Part shown: positions 53,526 to 63,526 of the stretch, piece by piece
Numbering within the stretch: the stretch's first letter is position 1
How the letters are laid out: each line of letters begins with the position of its first letter
Assembly (NCBI GenBank): GCA_036898135.1
Contig: CM072520.1
Span: 2,494,343-2,558,342 of the forward strand
Reading direction: 5' to 3'
Source: Oncomelania hupensis
Lineage: Eukaryota; Mollusca; Gastropoda; Littorinimorpha; Pomatiopsidae
DNA: 64,000 nucleotides
The notes under the pieces: model-generated
The model's database searches: none
Told to the model about the DNA's origin: nothing
What the model saw: the letters and a program-made list of their open reading frames with translations, nothing else
Made by a program: the position numbers and the translations under genes

Positions 53526-53971
53526 TTAAAGTGCAAGAATAGGAAGATAATTCTGGAAGTAAAAATTTGACAACACAGTAACAGCTTGTTGACAAAATTG
53601 ATTATCAGCATGAATTACTTCTAAATGTACTGGCTTTTTAAAGTCATTGAAAAAAGCAGACACTTGTCCATATTTGTACAAAAAAGCTGCATTTGAATCT
53701 GCATGAAATAGCTGTGGTTTCTTTAAAGCTTCCAAAGTTGATCTTCTGCCTGAAACTGTAAACAAACGTATTTTCTTTCAGTTGCAAGACATTGTAAACT
53801 TTTTGGGGCTGGATGAAAAAGGCATTTGACCTCTACAATCATACTGTCCGTTTCATTATACAATAAACCATCAGGTGAGGCACCAAGGAATGGGTACAAG
53901 GTGTGTACCACAAGTCCAGTATTCCGAAATGTGTGGCATGGAAATTTTTGCATTAGTATGTTTTTAACCAT
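53526..53971 (-). pseudogene. YqaJ-type exonuclease domain fragment
   Basis: The first frame reads GLVVHTLYPFLGASPDGLLY and MIVEVKCLFHPAPKS, the core of a YqaJ/lambda-exonuclease-like nuclease (GASPDG and EVKC carry metal-site residues). A frame change near 53760 leads to NDFKKPVHLEVIHADNQFC and LSNFYFQNYLPIL, the C-terminal helix region. Animal genomes carry such domains in mobile-element-related genes. The frame change suggests a relic or an unresolved intron. Confidence 0.65.
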
Positions 53972-55060
53972 AGCTTCACGTTTTTAATATAAAAACAAAG
54001 TTAAACCTCTACATTACCTGTACAATGCAGGCCTACAGTCTTAGCTTATATAATTTGTTAAAAGTCATTACACTGTAAGTATACCATTGATTTGTAATCC
54101 GAAAACAAAATTGGCATACACCTCTTTCAGCCCTCGCAGTCAGTTACTCGGACATCGGCATCCACTCCAATACTAAAACTGTTAATTATTTATATTTAGT
54201 ACCCTCAACAAGAAAGTTAATTTATTTCTGTAAATGAAATTAAATCAACACTAGCAACAGAGCCTTTGTCATCATAGTTTAGCCTACATCAGCAACTAAG
54301 TAGTGAGAACTTTACCAAGTAAAATTAAATCTATCATGCCAGTAAATAAATAGGCCTAAGTCAGTCAGTACTGAGCCACAAGGCCCTGACATATATTTAC
54401 CAAAAATGCTGTACATAAAGTAGACAAGTACGCTACTACTTAGTACAAACTGAACTGTGAACTGAAATCATAAATTGAACCCCACATCATTCGTCATAAG
54501 ATTTCACCGAACATAAATTTACATGAAATAGAGTTAATCCCAAAATTATAGGCCTCTCATGCAGACCTTCTACCTAGTACTAGGCCTACGAGTATGACTA
54601 TTGTTAGTATGTGGGCCTATACTATCGTATAAGTTGTCGTTAAGATTTGTCCTATTATTTTAGACTTGTCAAAGTCGAAACTAAAAATAAATGCAATAAA
54701 CTTCCTGACGGAATAAAAAAGAAGAAAATGATTACCTTTCCAGAGCTGTCGATAATGCAGCTGACGGTGTATGCAGATCTTTTATTCATCTCTTACACAA
54801 CAACAAAAGCTTTACATATTTAGGAAAGAATTAATCAATATGAAGCAGTGCATTTGATTTTTACATGTTCATTTATGATATACACTATAACATGAATTTT
54901 ACATTTACAATTATGATACTTTTTGTAAAAAAAAAAACAAAACAAAAAACCACAAACATGTAATGTGTACGTTATGATAATTAAGGCTGTGACATAATTA
55001 CTAACTTAGCATTAATAATATTGGTTTTATTTGATCTGATTGAATAAATGGTAGCGTAAT
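53972..55060. other. No gene recognised
   Basis: AT-rich, about 1.1 kb, with no supported coding motif or repeat. An A run lies at about 54927-54950. Confidence 0.4.
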
Positions 55061-55260
55061 TTTGTTTTGAAACTGCCAACTGTTGTCTGTTGTTGGATTT
55101 GTGTTGGGAGAAGGTTCCAAATTGAAGATCCAGAAAAGGAAAAACTGGATTTAAATTTATCAGTATGTGGTAAGGGCAATAAATACCTTTTAGATATGAT
55201 GGATCGACTGTTTGAGGCTGCAGAGAGATTTAGGACCTTTAGGTTTCTTAGAATTTTATA

Positions 55261-55603
55261 TTAATTAAACTGCTTATTCCTTTTGTATCTGTCTCGCTGT
55301 TTCATAGCTTCAATTATTTTAGGAGTTAGCCAGTTTGGAAAGGTTGGACTTTTGACTCTTTTCTTACACATAGGTGCATGTTTATTTATAACAGGAAGGA
55401 AGAGTGAGTAGAATTCTTCAAGAGCTTCATTTGGATCCATCTTGTTAAGAAAATTCACAAATGAAATTAGACTAAGCTCAAACAAAATGCGTTCTTATCG
55501 AAGTTTTTAAAGGACCTGTATTGTATGTAATTATGCTCTGTTTTAGTTTACTTATCACGCTCACATAGCCATGTGCAAATAGTAGTAGGACAGTGGTCAC
55601 TCA
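55261..55603 (-). pseudogene. CR1/L2-like endonuclease-RT linker fragment
   Basis: Adjacent to the gap the minus frame reads SDHCPT, the end of an APE endonuclease. Further on, DPNEALEEFYSLFLPVINKH and APMCKKRVKSPTFPNWLTP with AMKQRDRYKRNK form the linker found between endonuclease and RT in CR1/L2-type elements. The element is cut by the gap on its 5' side and ends near 55261. Confidence 0.65.
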
Positions 55604-56103
55604 NNNNNNNNNNNNNNNNNNNNNNNNNNNNNNNNNNNNNNNNNNNNNNNNNNNNNNNNNNNNNNNNNNNNNNNNNNNNNNNNNNNNNNNNNNNNNNNNN
55701 NNNNNNNNNNNNNNNNNNNNNNNNNNNNNNNNNNNNNNNNNNNNNNNNNNNNNNNNNNNNNNNNNNNNNNNNNNNNNNNNNNNNNNNNNNNNNNNNNNNN
55801 NNNNNNNNNNNNNNNNNNNNNNNNNNNNNNNNNNNNNNNNNNNNNNNNNNNNNNNNNNNNNNNNNNNNNNNNNNNNNNNNNNNNNNNNNNNNNNNNNNNN
55901 NNNNNNNNNNNNNNNNNNNNNNNNNNNNNNNNNNNNNNNNNNNNNNNNNNNNNNNNNNNNNNNNNNNNNNNNNNNNNNNNNNNNNNNNNNNNNNNNNNNN
56001 NNNNNNNNNNNNNNNNNNNNNNNNNNNNNNNNNNNNNNNNNNNNNNNNNNNNNNNNNNNNNNNNNNNNNNNNNNNNNNNNNNNNNNNNNNNNNNNNNNNN
56101 NNN
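55604..56103. other. Assembly gap, 500 N
   Basis: Exactly 500 unknown bases, a placeholder length. Open frames across it are meaningless. Confidence 1.
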
Positions 56104-56460
56104 AATAGTCCTTTATTGTAGCTCTTCAGTAGATGTGACATCCTCTATACTGTCAGTATGAAAACCATGTCTATTGCCCAGCTCCCACTCGTTTATAAAT
56201 GTTATACGTAGAAACCAAGTCTGTGGAATTTCCTTATAGTTTAATGTAATCTTCTGTTAGAGATTCTCAAAAATGTTATTTGTAGATAGCTGCTGTGACA
56301 GAGTCTTTTATTTGATACAGATTATATTATTCGTTCTCAGTCAGTGATTCTTCGTAAAGTTATTCACATCGTTGTATCACACATATCATTTCATCGTGGG
56401 TAAGTTCAACATTCAGAAGGATGTCCTCGATTAATGTTCATTTCAGTGATCCATAATGGA
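56104..56460. other. No gene recognised
   Basis: Unassigned sequence between the gap and the RTE-like copy. Confidence 0.4.
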
Positions 56461-56471
56461 ATGATGATTAT

Positions 56472-58624
56472 CCTATCCTATCCTATCCTGTCCCGTAACC
56501 CGAAGGTCGTAGGGGCACCACAGATGATCGTTTAACCAGCATACTCCATCTTTCTCTGTCCTCAGCAGCCCTGATGGCTTCGCTCAGTGTCAAACCAGTC
56601 CATTCTCGAATGTTGTCCTCCCACCTCTTTTTCGGTCTCCCTTTTCTTCTACCTCCTTGCACTGTGCCTTGCAGAATAGTCTTTGCAAGGCCTGATGATC
56701 TGGTGACATGGCCATACCACCGAAGTTTCCGTTTCTTCACCACTGTTAGCAGGTCATCATGTTGTCCAATAGCTTGTGTGATGGTCTGTCGGACTTCGTC
56801 GTTGGTGATGTGTTGGGTATAGGAAATGCCCAGAAGTCTTCTGTAGCACCTCATCTCCATGCTTTGTATTCTTCGTTGGAGATCTGCTGTGAGGGTCCAT
56901 GCTTCGCAAGCATATAGGAAGATGGAGATGACAAGGGAGCGCAGCAGTCTTACTTTGGAATGTAGACTGATGGTCCTGTCTTTCCAAATGGGCTTCAACC
57001 TTGTCAGGGCAGCAGTTGTTTGTGCGATCCTGGAGAGGACTTCCTGTCGGGACCCATTGTCTGATACAATGGCTCCTAAATATTTGAAGCTATGCACTGT
57101 GTCGAGGGATTGGCCTTGGACTTTGATGTCCGTATTGATGCCATTGGTGTTGTTGGTCATCATTTTGGTCTTCTCTGCACTTATTTCCATTCCATAGGCT
57201 TTGGAGGTGGTGTCAAGCCTCTGTACCAGCTGTTCAAGTTCTTGTTCCTCTCCAGCCAATCCATCAATGTCATCTGCAAAACGAAGATTGGAGATTGCTC
57301 TACCCCCTATGCTGACTGTGCCTTCATGGTCTGCAAGAGCATCCGACATGATGCGCTCTAGGAAGATGTTGAAGAGTGTTGGAGAGAGTAGGCATCCTTG
57401 ACGCACACCGATTGTTGTTCTGAACCAATTCCCGATGGCTCTGTTGTGTAGGACTGCACTGGTAGCCTTGTCATACAGGCTTTTGATGACTTCAATAATT
57501 TTTGGGCTGATGTTGTACACTTTCATTGTTGCCCATAGAGCTGCATGCCAGACTCGGTCAAACGCCTTCTTGAAGTCTATGAACACATGATATAGATGTT
57601 GTTGGTGCTGTAGGTATTTCTCACAGATTATTCTGAGGTTGAAAATCTGCTCAGTGGTACTTCGCCCTGCCCTGAATCCTGCTTGTTCTTCAGCTATGAT
57701 TTGTTCAGCTTGGGGTTTCAACCTGTTGAGTATTATTTTCAAGAGGACCTTGCTGGGATGGCTGATGAGGCTGATGGTGCGGTAATTTTCACACTCCTGA
57801 AGGTTACCTTTTTTGGGAAGAGTGATGACAAGCGACTGGGTCCATGGTATAGGCCACTCCCCACTCTGCCAGATCTTGTTACAGATAATGGTGAGGGCAT
57901 CAATCATCGCTTCTCCTCCTGCTTGTAGCAGTTCCGCGGGTATGTTGTCCACTCCTGCTGACTTCCCTTTCTTTAGCGCTTGCACTGCTGCCTCAACTTC
58001 TTCCCGGAGAATTGGGAGGATTTCTTCTTCTTCTCTGTTCTCTGGACATGCTAGAACTGATGGGTCTCCATTTGGTGTATGGTTGTAAAGGTCAGAGCAG
58101 TACTCTGTCCATCTGTCCAAGACTTCTTGTTCTTCTGTAAGGCATATGCCAGACTTGCTTTGGATAGTGGAGACTTTGGGCTGTTTGACACTTGTCAGTC
58201 GCTTCACAGTCTGGTAGGCCTTCTTGCTGTTGTTCTTGTTCAGACTGTTCTCTATTTCCTGGCATTGACCTTCTATCCAGTTCTCCTTTGCTGTGAGCAT
58301 GCCTTTTCGGATGTCATTGTTGATTTTTCGGTAGACATCAGCTCCCTGTGAGGTGTTCTTTTTCTTTTTCATCTCTCTTCGTTTATCACACAGATCCAAA
58401 AGTTCAGGTGTGATCCACAGCTTCTTCTTTGGTCGGTGCTTGCCAAGGATCTCAGTGGCGGCATCTGTCACAGCTGAGTTGAAGGTGGTGGTCATGGTGT
58501 TGACATCTACTTCACCAGCCCCCAAAATGAGCAGTGGTGCAAATTTCCCTCCAATTGTGGCCTGAAATAGTTCTGCCACCTCCGGGTCTTGCAGTTTGTC
58601 CAGGTCGAACTTCAGTGAAGTTCG
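56472..58624 (-). mobile_element. 5'-truncated RTE-like retrotransposon with target duplication
   Basis: Perfect ATGATGATTAT duplications at 56461-56471 and 58625-58635 define the insert. The 3' end is a (GGATA)n tail at 56472-56488, the 5' end is truncated just before the RT, and the coding frame is open throughout. This is the least decayed member of a family with four copies in the window. Confidence 0.9.
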
Positions 58625-58675
58625 ATGATGATTATGTAAACATAAAAATAAAAATAAAACTGGAACTAAGACCAA
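56483..58675 (-). CDS. RT of the RTE-like element (endonuclease missing)
   Basis: 730-codon frame; the first ~17 codons (58675-58625) are flanking sequence, so the methionine is not a true start. Seen: a charged linker (NYRTISLISHPSKVLLKII), FRAGRSTTEQI, VFIDFKKAFDRVWH (motif A), GVRQGCLLSPTLFN, LRFADDIDGLAG (motif C), FKYLGAIVSDNGS, then YACEAWTLTADLQRRIQSME and a basic end GGRRKGRPKKRWEDNIREWT. All RT catalytic aspartates are present. No RNase H. The basic C-terminal block with RPKKRWED is typical of a large group of RTE-like elements; clade by memory. Inactive alone because the endonuclease is lost. Confidence 0.85.
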   Translation of the reverse strand: MVLVPVLFLFLCLHNHHRTSLKFDLDKLQDPEVAELFQATIGGKFAPLLILGAGEVDVNTMTTTFNSAVTDAATEILGKHRPKKKLWITPELLDLCDKRREMKKKKNTSQGADVYRKINNDIRKGMLTAKENWIEGQCQEIENSLNKNNSKKAYQTVKRLTSVKQPKVSTIQSKSGICLTEEQEVLDRWTEYCSDLYNHTPNGDPSVLACPENREEEEILPILREEVEAAVQALKKGKSAGVDNIPAELLQAGGEAMIDALTIICNKIWQSGEWPIPWTQSLVITLPKKGNLQECENYRTISLISHPSKVLLKIILNRLKPQAEQIIAEEQAGFRAGRSTTEQIFNLRIICEKYLQHQQHLYHVFIDFKKAFDRVWHAALWATMKVYNISPKIIEVIKSLYDKATSAVLHNRAIGNWFRTTIGVRQGCLLSPTLFNIFLERIMSDALADHEGTVSIGGRAISNLRFADDIDGLAGEEQELEQLVQRLDTTSKAYGMEISAEKTKMMTNNTNGINTDIKVQGQSLDTVHSFKYLGAIVSDNGSRQEVLSRIAQTTAALTRLKPIWKDRTISLHSKVRLLRSLVISIFLYACEAWTLTADLQRRIQSMEMRCYRRLLGISYTQHITNDEVRQTITQAIGQHDDLLTVVKKRKLRWYGHVTRSSGLAKTILQGTVQGGRRKGRPKKRWEDNIREWTGLTLSEAIRAAEDRERWSMLVKRSSVVPLRPSGYGTG

Positions 58676-59817
58676 AACACCTGAAACATATGATCAACAC
58701 GGAAATGATAGCGAGACGTCGCCATATTCACGCTATGCTGTCAATAAGTCTGACCATCACTTCCACCTACGTCATTCCCTAAGCCGCTAAAGAAAGAATC
58801 AATTTCTGCATTCTCCGCGCTGTTGAAAACCCAAATTAGGCTTATACACTAGGGATCACGCTAGTGCAGTTTTGGAAAAATATAATGACCACTAATCGTC
58901 ATATTCTTTAAACTTAGCTAGTCTATACATTTAGAATTGTTGTCCAGAAAATTCTTAAAAGCGTTGACATTTTTTTACGTGTTAACCGAGAGAACATTCA
59001 AATTTTTCACGACCCTGTTTGCATAAGTTGTTTCCCCTCCCCTTACCCCTTCCCCCCATCCCATCCCGGGGATCGAATCCACAGTCTTTGGCACTGAAAG
59101 CTCTAACCAACAGCGCTACAGGGTTCCATAATTAAAATAATAAATCAAAATATTTGGTAAAGTACCACGATATTATTGGTGTTTTATGCCGTAACTGTTA
59201 ATTTTTAAACCATACACTAAATACAGTTTCAAATGTAAAGGCCAGTTATAAATTAGATCTATTTTTTATTGCGAGCTGTCCTATCTTGGACTTCAGACAC
59301 AGACCGCTTTCTTCAGTGTAATAATAACTATTGCTATTAATAGGTATTGTTTTGTATTGTATTAATAGGTATTGTATTATATTGTAACATATTTCAGTCT
59401 TTTCCTCAGGCGCTCACTCCACACAAACCCTATCCTGTGCCTCTCTCAATCCCCTTCTCCTTCCCACCACCATCACCACCAAACCTTGAATAAAGCCTAC
59501 AACCGTTAATACTGTCGGTAAACGTATGAATATGACATAAATGAGTAAGAGCAATTCAAACACTTAATGTACTATTTGTATTTTCTCTGTTGGGTTTGCA
59601 CATCAGTAAATATACACATCTATTGCCAACATAATTACATCAAATTAACAACAGTAACAATCAACCAACCAACCAATGAAAATGGCTAGTCCCACCAGCG
59701 CACACGCACGCACACAACACACGCTAACACACACACTCACACAAAACGCACACATACACACGCACATACACATTAAAAAACAACAACACACAAACACACA
59801 CACAGAGGGCTGCAAAC
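58636..59817. other. Unassigned, with CA-rich tract
   Basis: No gene recognised. Short duplicates of TATTAATAGGTATTGT occur at about 59337 and 59367. A CA-rich tract spans about 59696-59805. Confidence 0.45.
59055..59130 (-). repeat. tRNA-like SINE head or pseudo-tRNA
   Basis: On the minus strand from about 59128, GTAGCGCTGTTGGTTAGAGC (A-box-like) precedes GGATTCGATCCCC (B-box-like) by about 30 bases, after which the sequence runs into G-rich filler. No closed cloverleaf is apparent. Confidence 0.45.
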
Positions 59818-59915
59818 AAACAGTGTGCGCCTCGGGCGGCTTTGAGTTAGATCCTGTATCGGCCAGCGCCTTGAGCAACTCTTGAGCTGGAAAAGCGCTA
59901 TATAAGGACAATTAA
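59818..59915 (+). repeat. SINE-like repeat, copy 1
   Basis: CAGTGTGCGCCTCGGGCGGC through GAGTTAGATCCTGTAT and GCGCTATATAAGGACAAT, followed by A-rich AAAGAAAGAAAG. It matches the inverted copy at 62855-62955. A GCGCTATATAAG end with a short A-rich tail is common in SINE-like repeats of molluscs and fish. Confidence 0.65.
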
Positions 59916-60007
59916 AGAAAAAAGAAAGAAAGAAAACACTGTTGTTGAAAATAAATGTGAAAAGAGTCGAGTCAATGTACTTGGAAGGAAAGCTGCAGTC
60001 CAGGAGA

Positions 60008-60836
60008 TCAGTTGCAGTCTGACTGGTGATGAGGATCTGTAAGAACAAAACAACAAAAATACAATAAGTTTGTCAAATCACGACATTTAAAAATGTTAAA
60101 AAGCAAACAAACATGTTTCGTCATAACTGAAAAGGACAGTATAATAATCTTTTTTCCCAAAAAAACAAACAAATACAATTCAGTGTTTACTGGGAAACAG
60201 AGTTTGTGTTCTTTTATGATGTGGTTAACCGGTGTTGGTCAAGCAACCTTTTCCTACAATCTTGGTTTTCATTATTAGATTTAGACAGTGACCTAGATGC
60301 ACACTATTGGCCCAATGCAGTGTGATACGTACTCATATTTTCTTCTACGATGCGGAAAAGACGATTTCGGCATGCTTTGGGGTCATCACAGACGAGGTAG
60401 CGACCTTGTGCATCCCTCAGGACCTCTTTCAGTTCCTCACTGGCGTCTTTCCTCAGCACACGCTCCATGTCGCCAACGTCCTCGTGTCTAAAAAAGGTGA
60501 AGGCCACCACGAGTCTGGACCGGAAATCGCCCCCATCTGATATCCCTGACCACAGGCGCTTGATAGTTTGGTACACCTGGTGTTCCTCCGCCGTGTACCT
60601 GCGTAATTAATTAATTAATTAATTAATTAATGTCTTTATGAACAACTTGCCATCTCTACCGCTAAAATTCATGCTGCTTTTTCACGCAGCGGTAACACGA
60701 CAGCCACAGCACAAGGCTATCCAGAGCTAAGAAAAACCCACCGGCCCTTGTGAATGCGAAGTTACACTTAAACTCCCCACCATCCTCATTTCCTTCCCTC
60801 GCCCCCCCCCTCCCCCCGCCTTCCTCCCATTCCCCT

Positions 60837-60898
<62 letters not shown>

Positions 60899-61951
60899 TG
60901 TTTAAGTGCATACGTATATAATTATGTGCAAGCGCGGGTGTGTTTGAGTAAATACTTAATTATGTGTGCGTATGCATGTCCGTGTGATTACCTGCCATCA
61001 GCTCTGACGACGAGAAGAATGACGTCAGGTCCGGAAGACATCTTGGCTTTCCATTCGTCCACTTTCTTCTTTCGATCCTTTTCGTTGTAAGGATCCATCC
61101 CGCGGAAGTCGATGTTGACAATGTCTGGGGTGTCCAGCACCTGCAACAACAGTGTCATTGTATGTGACGTTGTCACAAGGAGCTCAGTGATACAATGTAC
61201 CATTAGTAATGCGAGTTTCTACAATCTGGGCTAGTTATTACTGAGTAGGAAATTATAAACTCACACTCTGTCTGGTTAAAGTTGATACCTCCCTGCTGAA
61301 GTTGAGGTTTAAAAGACGAATTGGTGAAAGGCAGATGCCACTGGTAGACTAATCATGATGGCAGGAAGCAGGCTGAATGAGTTGATTTCAGCAGGGTTGT
61401 AGATTAGAGGTAGTTTAATCAGCAAAATGAAAAATCCTACAAGCAGAGTGTTTTTGTTTCTTCCAAAATTGCGCAAACATGTCCAATCAGAAAGTTGTTA
61501 CATAAAACGAGGCCTTATACGGGACACGTGGTTCTAAACATGTCTAACCCTAAACTAAACTAAGCTAAACTAAACAAAACTATCAAAAAGGACATACCTC
61601 GACCCTAAAACGATCCACCCAATCTGTTTCCATCTGGTCACTCTTGGTCGTGGATGTCATGCCTTTGCCGGTGCTGAAAGCCTTTGAGCTCGCAGTGGCG
61701 AATTTGTTGTGCCCTAAAATCATGTTGGCCACGGTACTTTTGCCATTGCCAGTCTTGCCGATGATAAGCACACGCAGATCTCTGTGTTTGCCAGTTCCAT
61801 AGGATACTCCTCCAGCGGGGGCTGATGACGAATGGTTTCCGCTGTTCGGTGCTGTGACAGAGAAAGTTGCCATCATCATAGCAAAATAAAAATGGGCTCT
61901 ACCTTCTAAATCTTCACTTAATAATTGAAATGCTAAATCTTGGATTTTCAT
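60008..61951 (-). CDS. AIG1/GIMAP-type GTPase, four exons
   Basis: Predicted exons 61951-61598, 61140-60992, 60598-60333 and 60036-60008 give 265 residues with phases 0, 2 and 1 that all agree; donors are GTATGT, GTAATC and GTACGT. Motifs: P-loop LIIGKTGNGKSTVANMILG (about residue 60), VLDTPDIVN (G3-like), DVILLVVRADGRYTAEEHQV (the conserved box of AIG1 GTPases), VVAFTFFRHED (G4 position) and YLVCDDPKA. The family hydrolyses GTP and oligomerises on membranes; in molluscs it is linked to immune responses (established for the family). The G4 position reads FFRHED instead of THxD, so guanine specificity may be altered. The last exon encodes only nine residues and is the least certain. Confidence 0.75.
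60604..60630. repeat. (TTAA)n microsatellite
   Basis: Simple repeat in the intron just upstream of exon 3 of the AIG1 gene; it overlaps the polypyrimidine position of that acceptor. Confidence 0.9.
60839..60896. repeat. (CT)n microsatellite
   Basis: Pure CT run inside intron 2 of the AIG1 gene. Confidence 0.95.
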
Positions 61952-62109
61952 GGTAACGTGCTGGGCACAGTTAATAAAATGGCGCCCAGCACTCTGTCAA
62001 CCTACTGAAAGACTAGAAGCTTCAGTGGAATGCCAAAAGGACCACAATAAAATTATATATACATATATATAAATTGTGCAGACAAGACACAACAAGAACG
62101 AGCTCTGCA

Positions 62110-62517
62110 TTACCAACCCGATAAACGTTGTATCAACCCCATGGCTCTGACTTGTGCCTCCTTGTACGACATGGCCCCGACAGGAATATATTTATCACCT
62201 GCCATAGTCAACACAGCTCTCAGATCTCCTGCAATGCACAAAGCCATATTAACGGATAAGAGTCATGTGCCTGTTGTTGTCTTCAGTTACATGTATATGT
62301 TTGTAGATGGAGATACAAGACATGCAACGCTCTTTGAAGGAAGAAGAAGAAGAATCATTTGAAACCTTTTGCTTGAGTTATATCGATTTTCGCCTTTTCC
62401 TTCTTATCGTCTCCGACTTGGGTAAAAGCGATGAAAAGTCGTTGACGGAGAAAGTCGTGGGGAATACCCAGGTACTCTACCAGTTTCAGAAACTGAGCAT
62501 GTTCATCTTTAGTGTAG
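62110..62517 (-). CDS. Second AIG1/GIMAP-type GTPase, 3' exons only
   Basis: Exon 62517-62366 (acceptor TTTGTTTCAG, donor GTTTCA, weak) reads YTKDEHAQFLKLVEYLGIPH and DFLRQRLFIAFTQVGDDKKE. Exon 62228-62110 (acceptor GCATTGCAG) reads GDLRAVLTMAGDKYIPVGAM, then SYKEAQVRAMGLIQ and a TAA stop. The frames join exactly. YTKDEH and RLFIAFTQVGD align with YTAEEH and RLVVAFTFF of the neighbouring gene, so this is a tandem paralogue. Its FTQVGDD keeps a better G4-like motif. The 5' exons with the P-loop are not found in the window, so the gene is partial or continues to the right. Confidence 0.6.
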
Positions 62518-62854
62518 CTGAAACAAAGATCACACCATTAATACATCAAGCAACCAACCCGTCAAATAAATAATTAAATACAAGCCCCAAACAAGCGGTT
62601 GGAAAGTGTATAATATTACTGCGATCATGTTTTCGCTTTTACGATGGATCTGGTACTTTAACAATAAGACCAACAATGAGGAAACAATGTTTATTGTGGG
62701 TTTGTTATAGTGAGTCTTATGAGGCCATTTGCTTTCCAAACTTTTGCACTATAGTTTGACAATAAAAAGAACTTATTAACCCACATTACTGCGATGAAAG
62801 CTCTCCAAAAGCGTGCAAACACAGGTTTCCAGACCGTCATCCAATTTTACATAT

Positions 62855-62955
62855 ATTGTCCTTATTGATTCTTATATAGCGCTTTTTCATCTCAAGAGCT
62901 GCTCAAGGCGCTGGTCAATACAGGATCTAACTCAAGCTGCGCGAGGTGCACACTG
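62855..62955 (-). repeat. SINE-like repeat, copy 2 (inverted)
   Basis: The reverse complement matches 59818-59915 (GAGTTAGATCCTGTAT, GCGCTATATAAGAATC). The two copies face opposite ways and bracket both AIG1 genes. Confidence 0.65.
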
Positions 62956-63244
62956 GCTGTCTTAGGAGCACTGTCTGACGTCACAGACAACAATGAAGAA
63001 ATAAGTAAATACATACATATATTAATTAATTTGAACAATAACAATATATCAGTTATTTTCATTTCAAATACGCGAAGGTTGTGGTTGTTTAAATTGTATG
63101 TGCTTGTGGCGTTCACAATAACGTCTTACAACAAAGGCTGCTAAGTCAGGTACTGATTATAAAAGATGACCTTTCAGAAAGCTCACATCAAATATTAGAC
63201 GAACATAATGGAGTATATGCGCCCAGAATCTGGAGTGGTCATAC

Positions 63245-63526
63245 TGAGTAGGTTCACAGCATCATATTGCTTCTTCAGCCTACTGAAATTGAAGAAAAAT
63301 GTTGATTTAAATTGCTTCAATTGCATCTCTGACGTTTCATTTCTATGTGTGTGGTTCATTGAGAGTAATTCTGGTTTAGCTGGGTCAATATGGTGGCCTG
63401 TAGACTGAATGTGCTCAAAAACTGATGAATCAGATTGTGATTGACTTTGATTGATGTTCCTTAAGTCTGTCTTTTAATGCTCGGCCTGTTGCCCAAAGAC
63501 AGTCCTCACAACAAATTTTGCATTAT
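63245..63526 (-). pseudogene. Penelope-like element: GIY-YIG end, minus strand
   Basis: The frame reads CKICCEDCLWATGRALKDRL and KEHQSKS, a decayed GIY-YIG-type start (the YIGETGR position is LWATGRA), and after a frame change SSVFEHIQSTGHHIDPAKPE, the conserved EHIQSTGH block following the nuclease in Penelope-like elements. It is joined head to head to the plus-strand piece at about 63526. Confidence 0.65.

Noticed and set aside
55067..55264. Plus-strand 65-codon frame ending RTFRFLRILY
   Set aside because: No known motif; lies next to an L2/CR1-like fragment on the other strand and may be chance.
55548..56141. Open frames of about 170-200 codons across the N run
   Set aside because: Made almost entirely of unknown bases.
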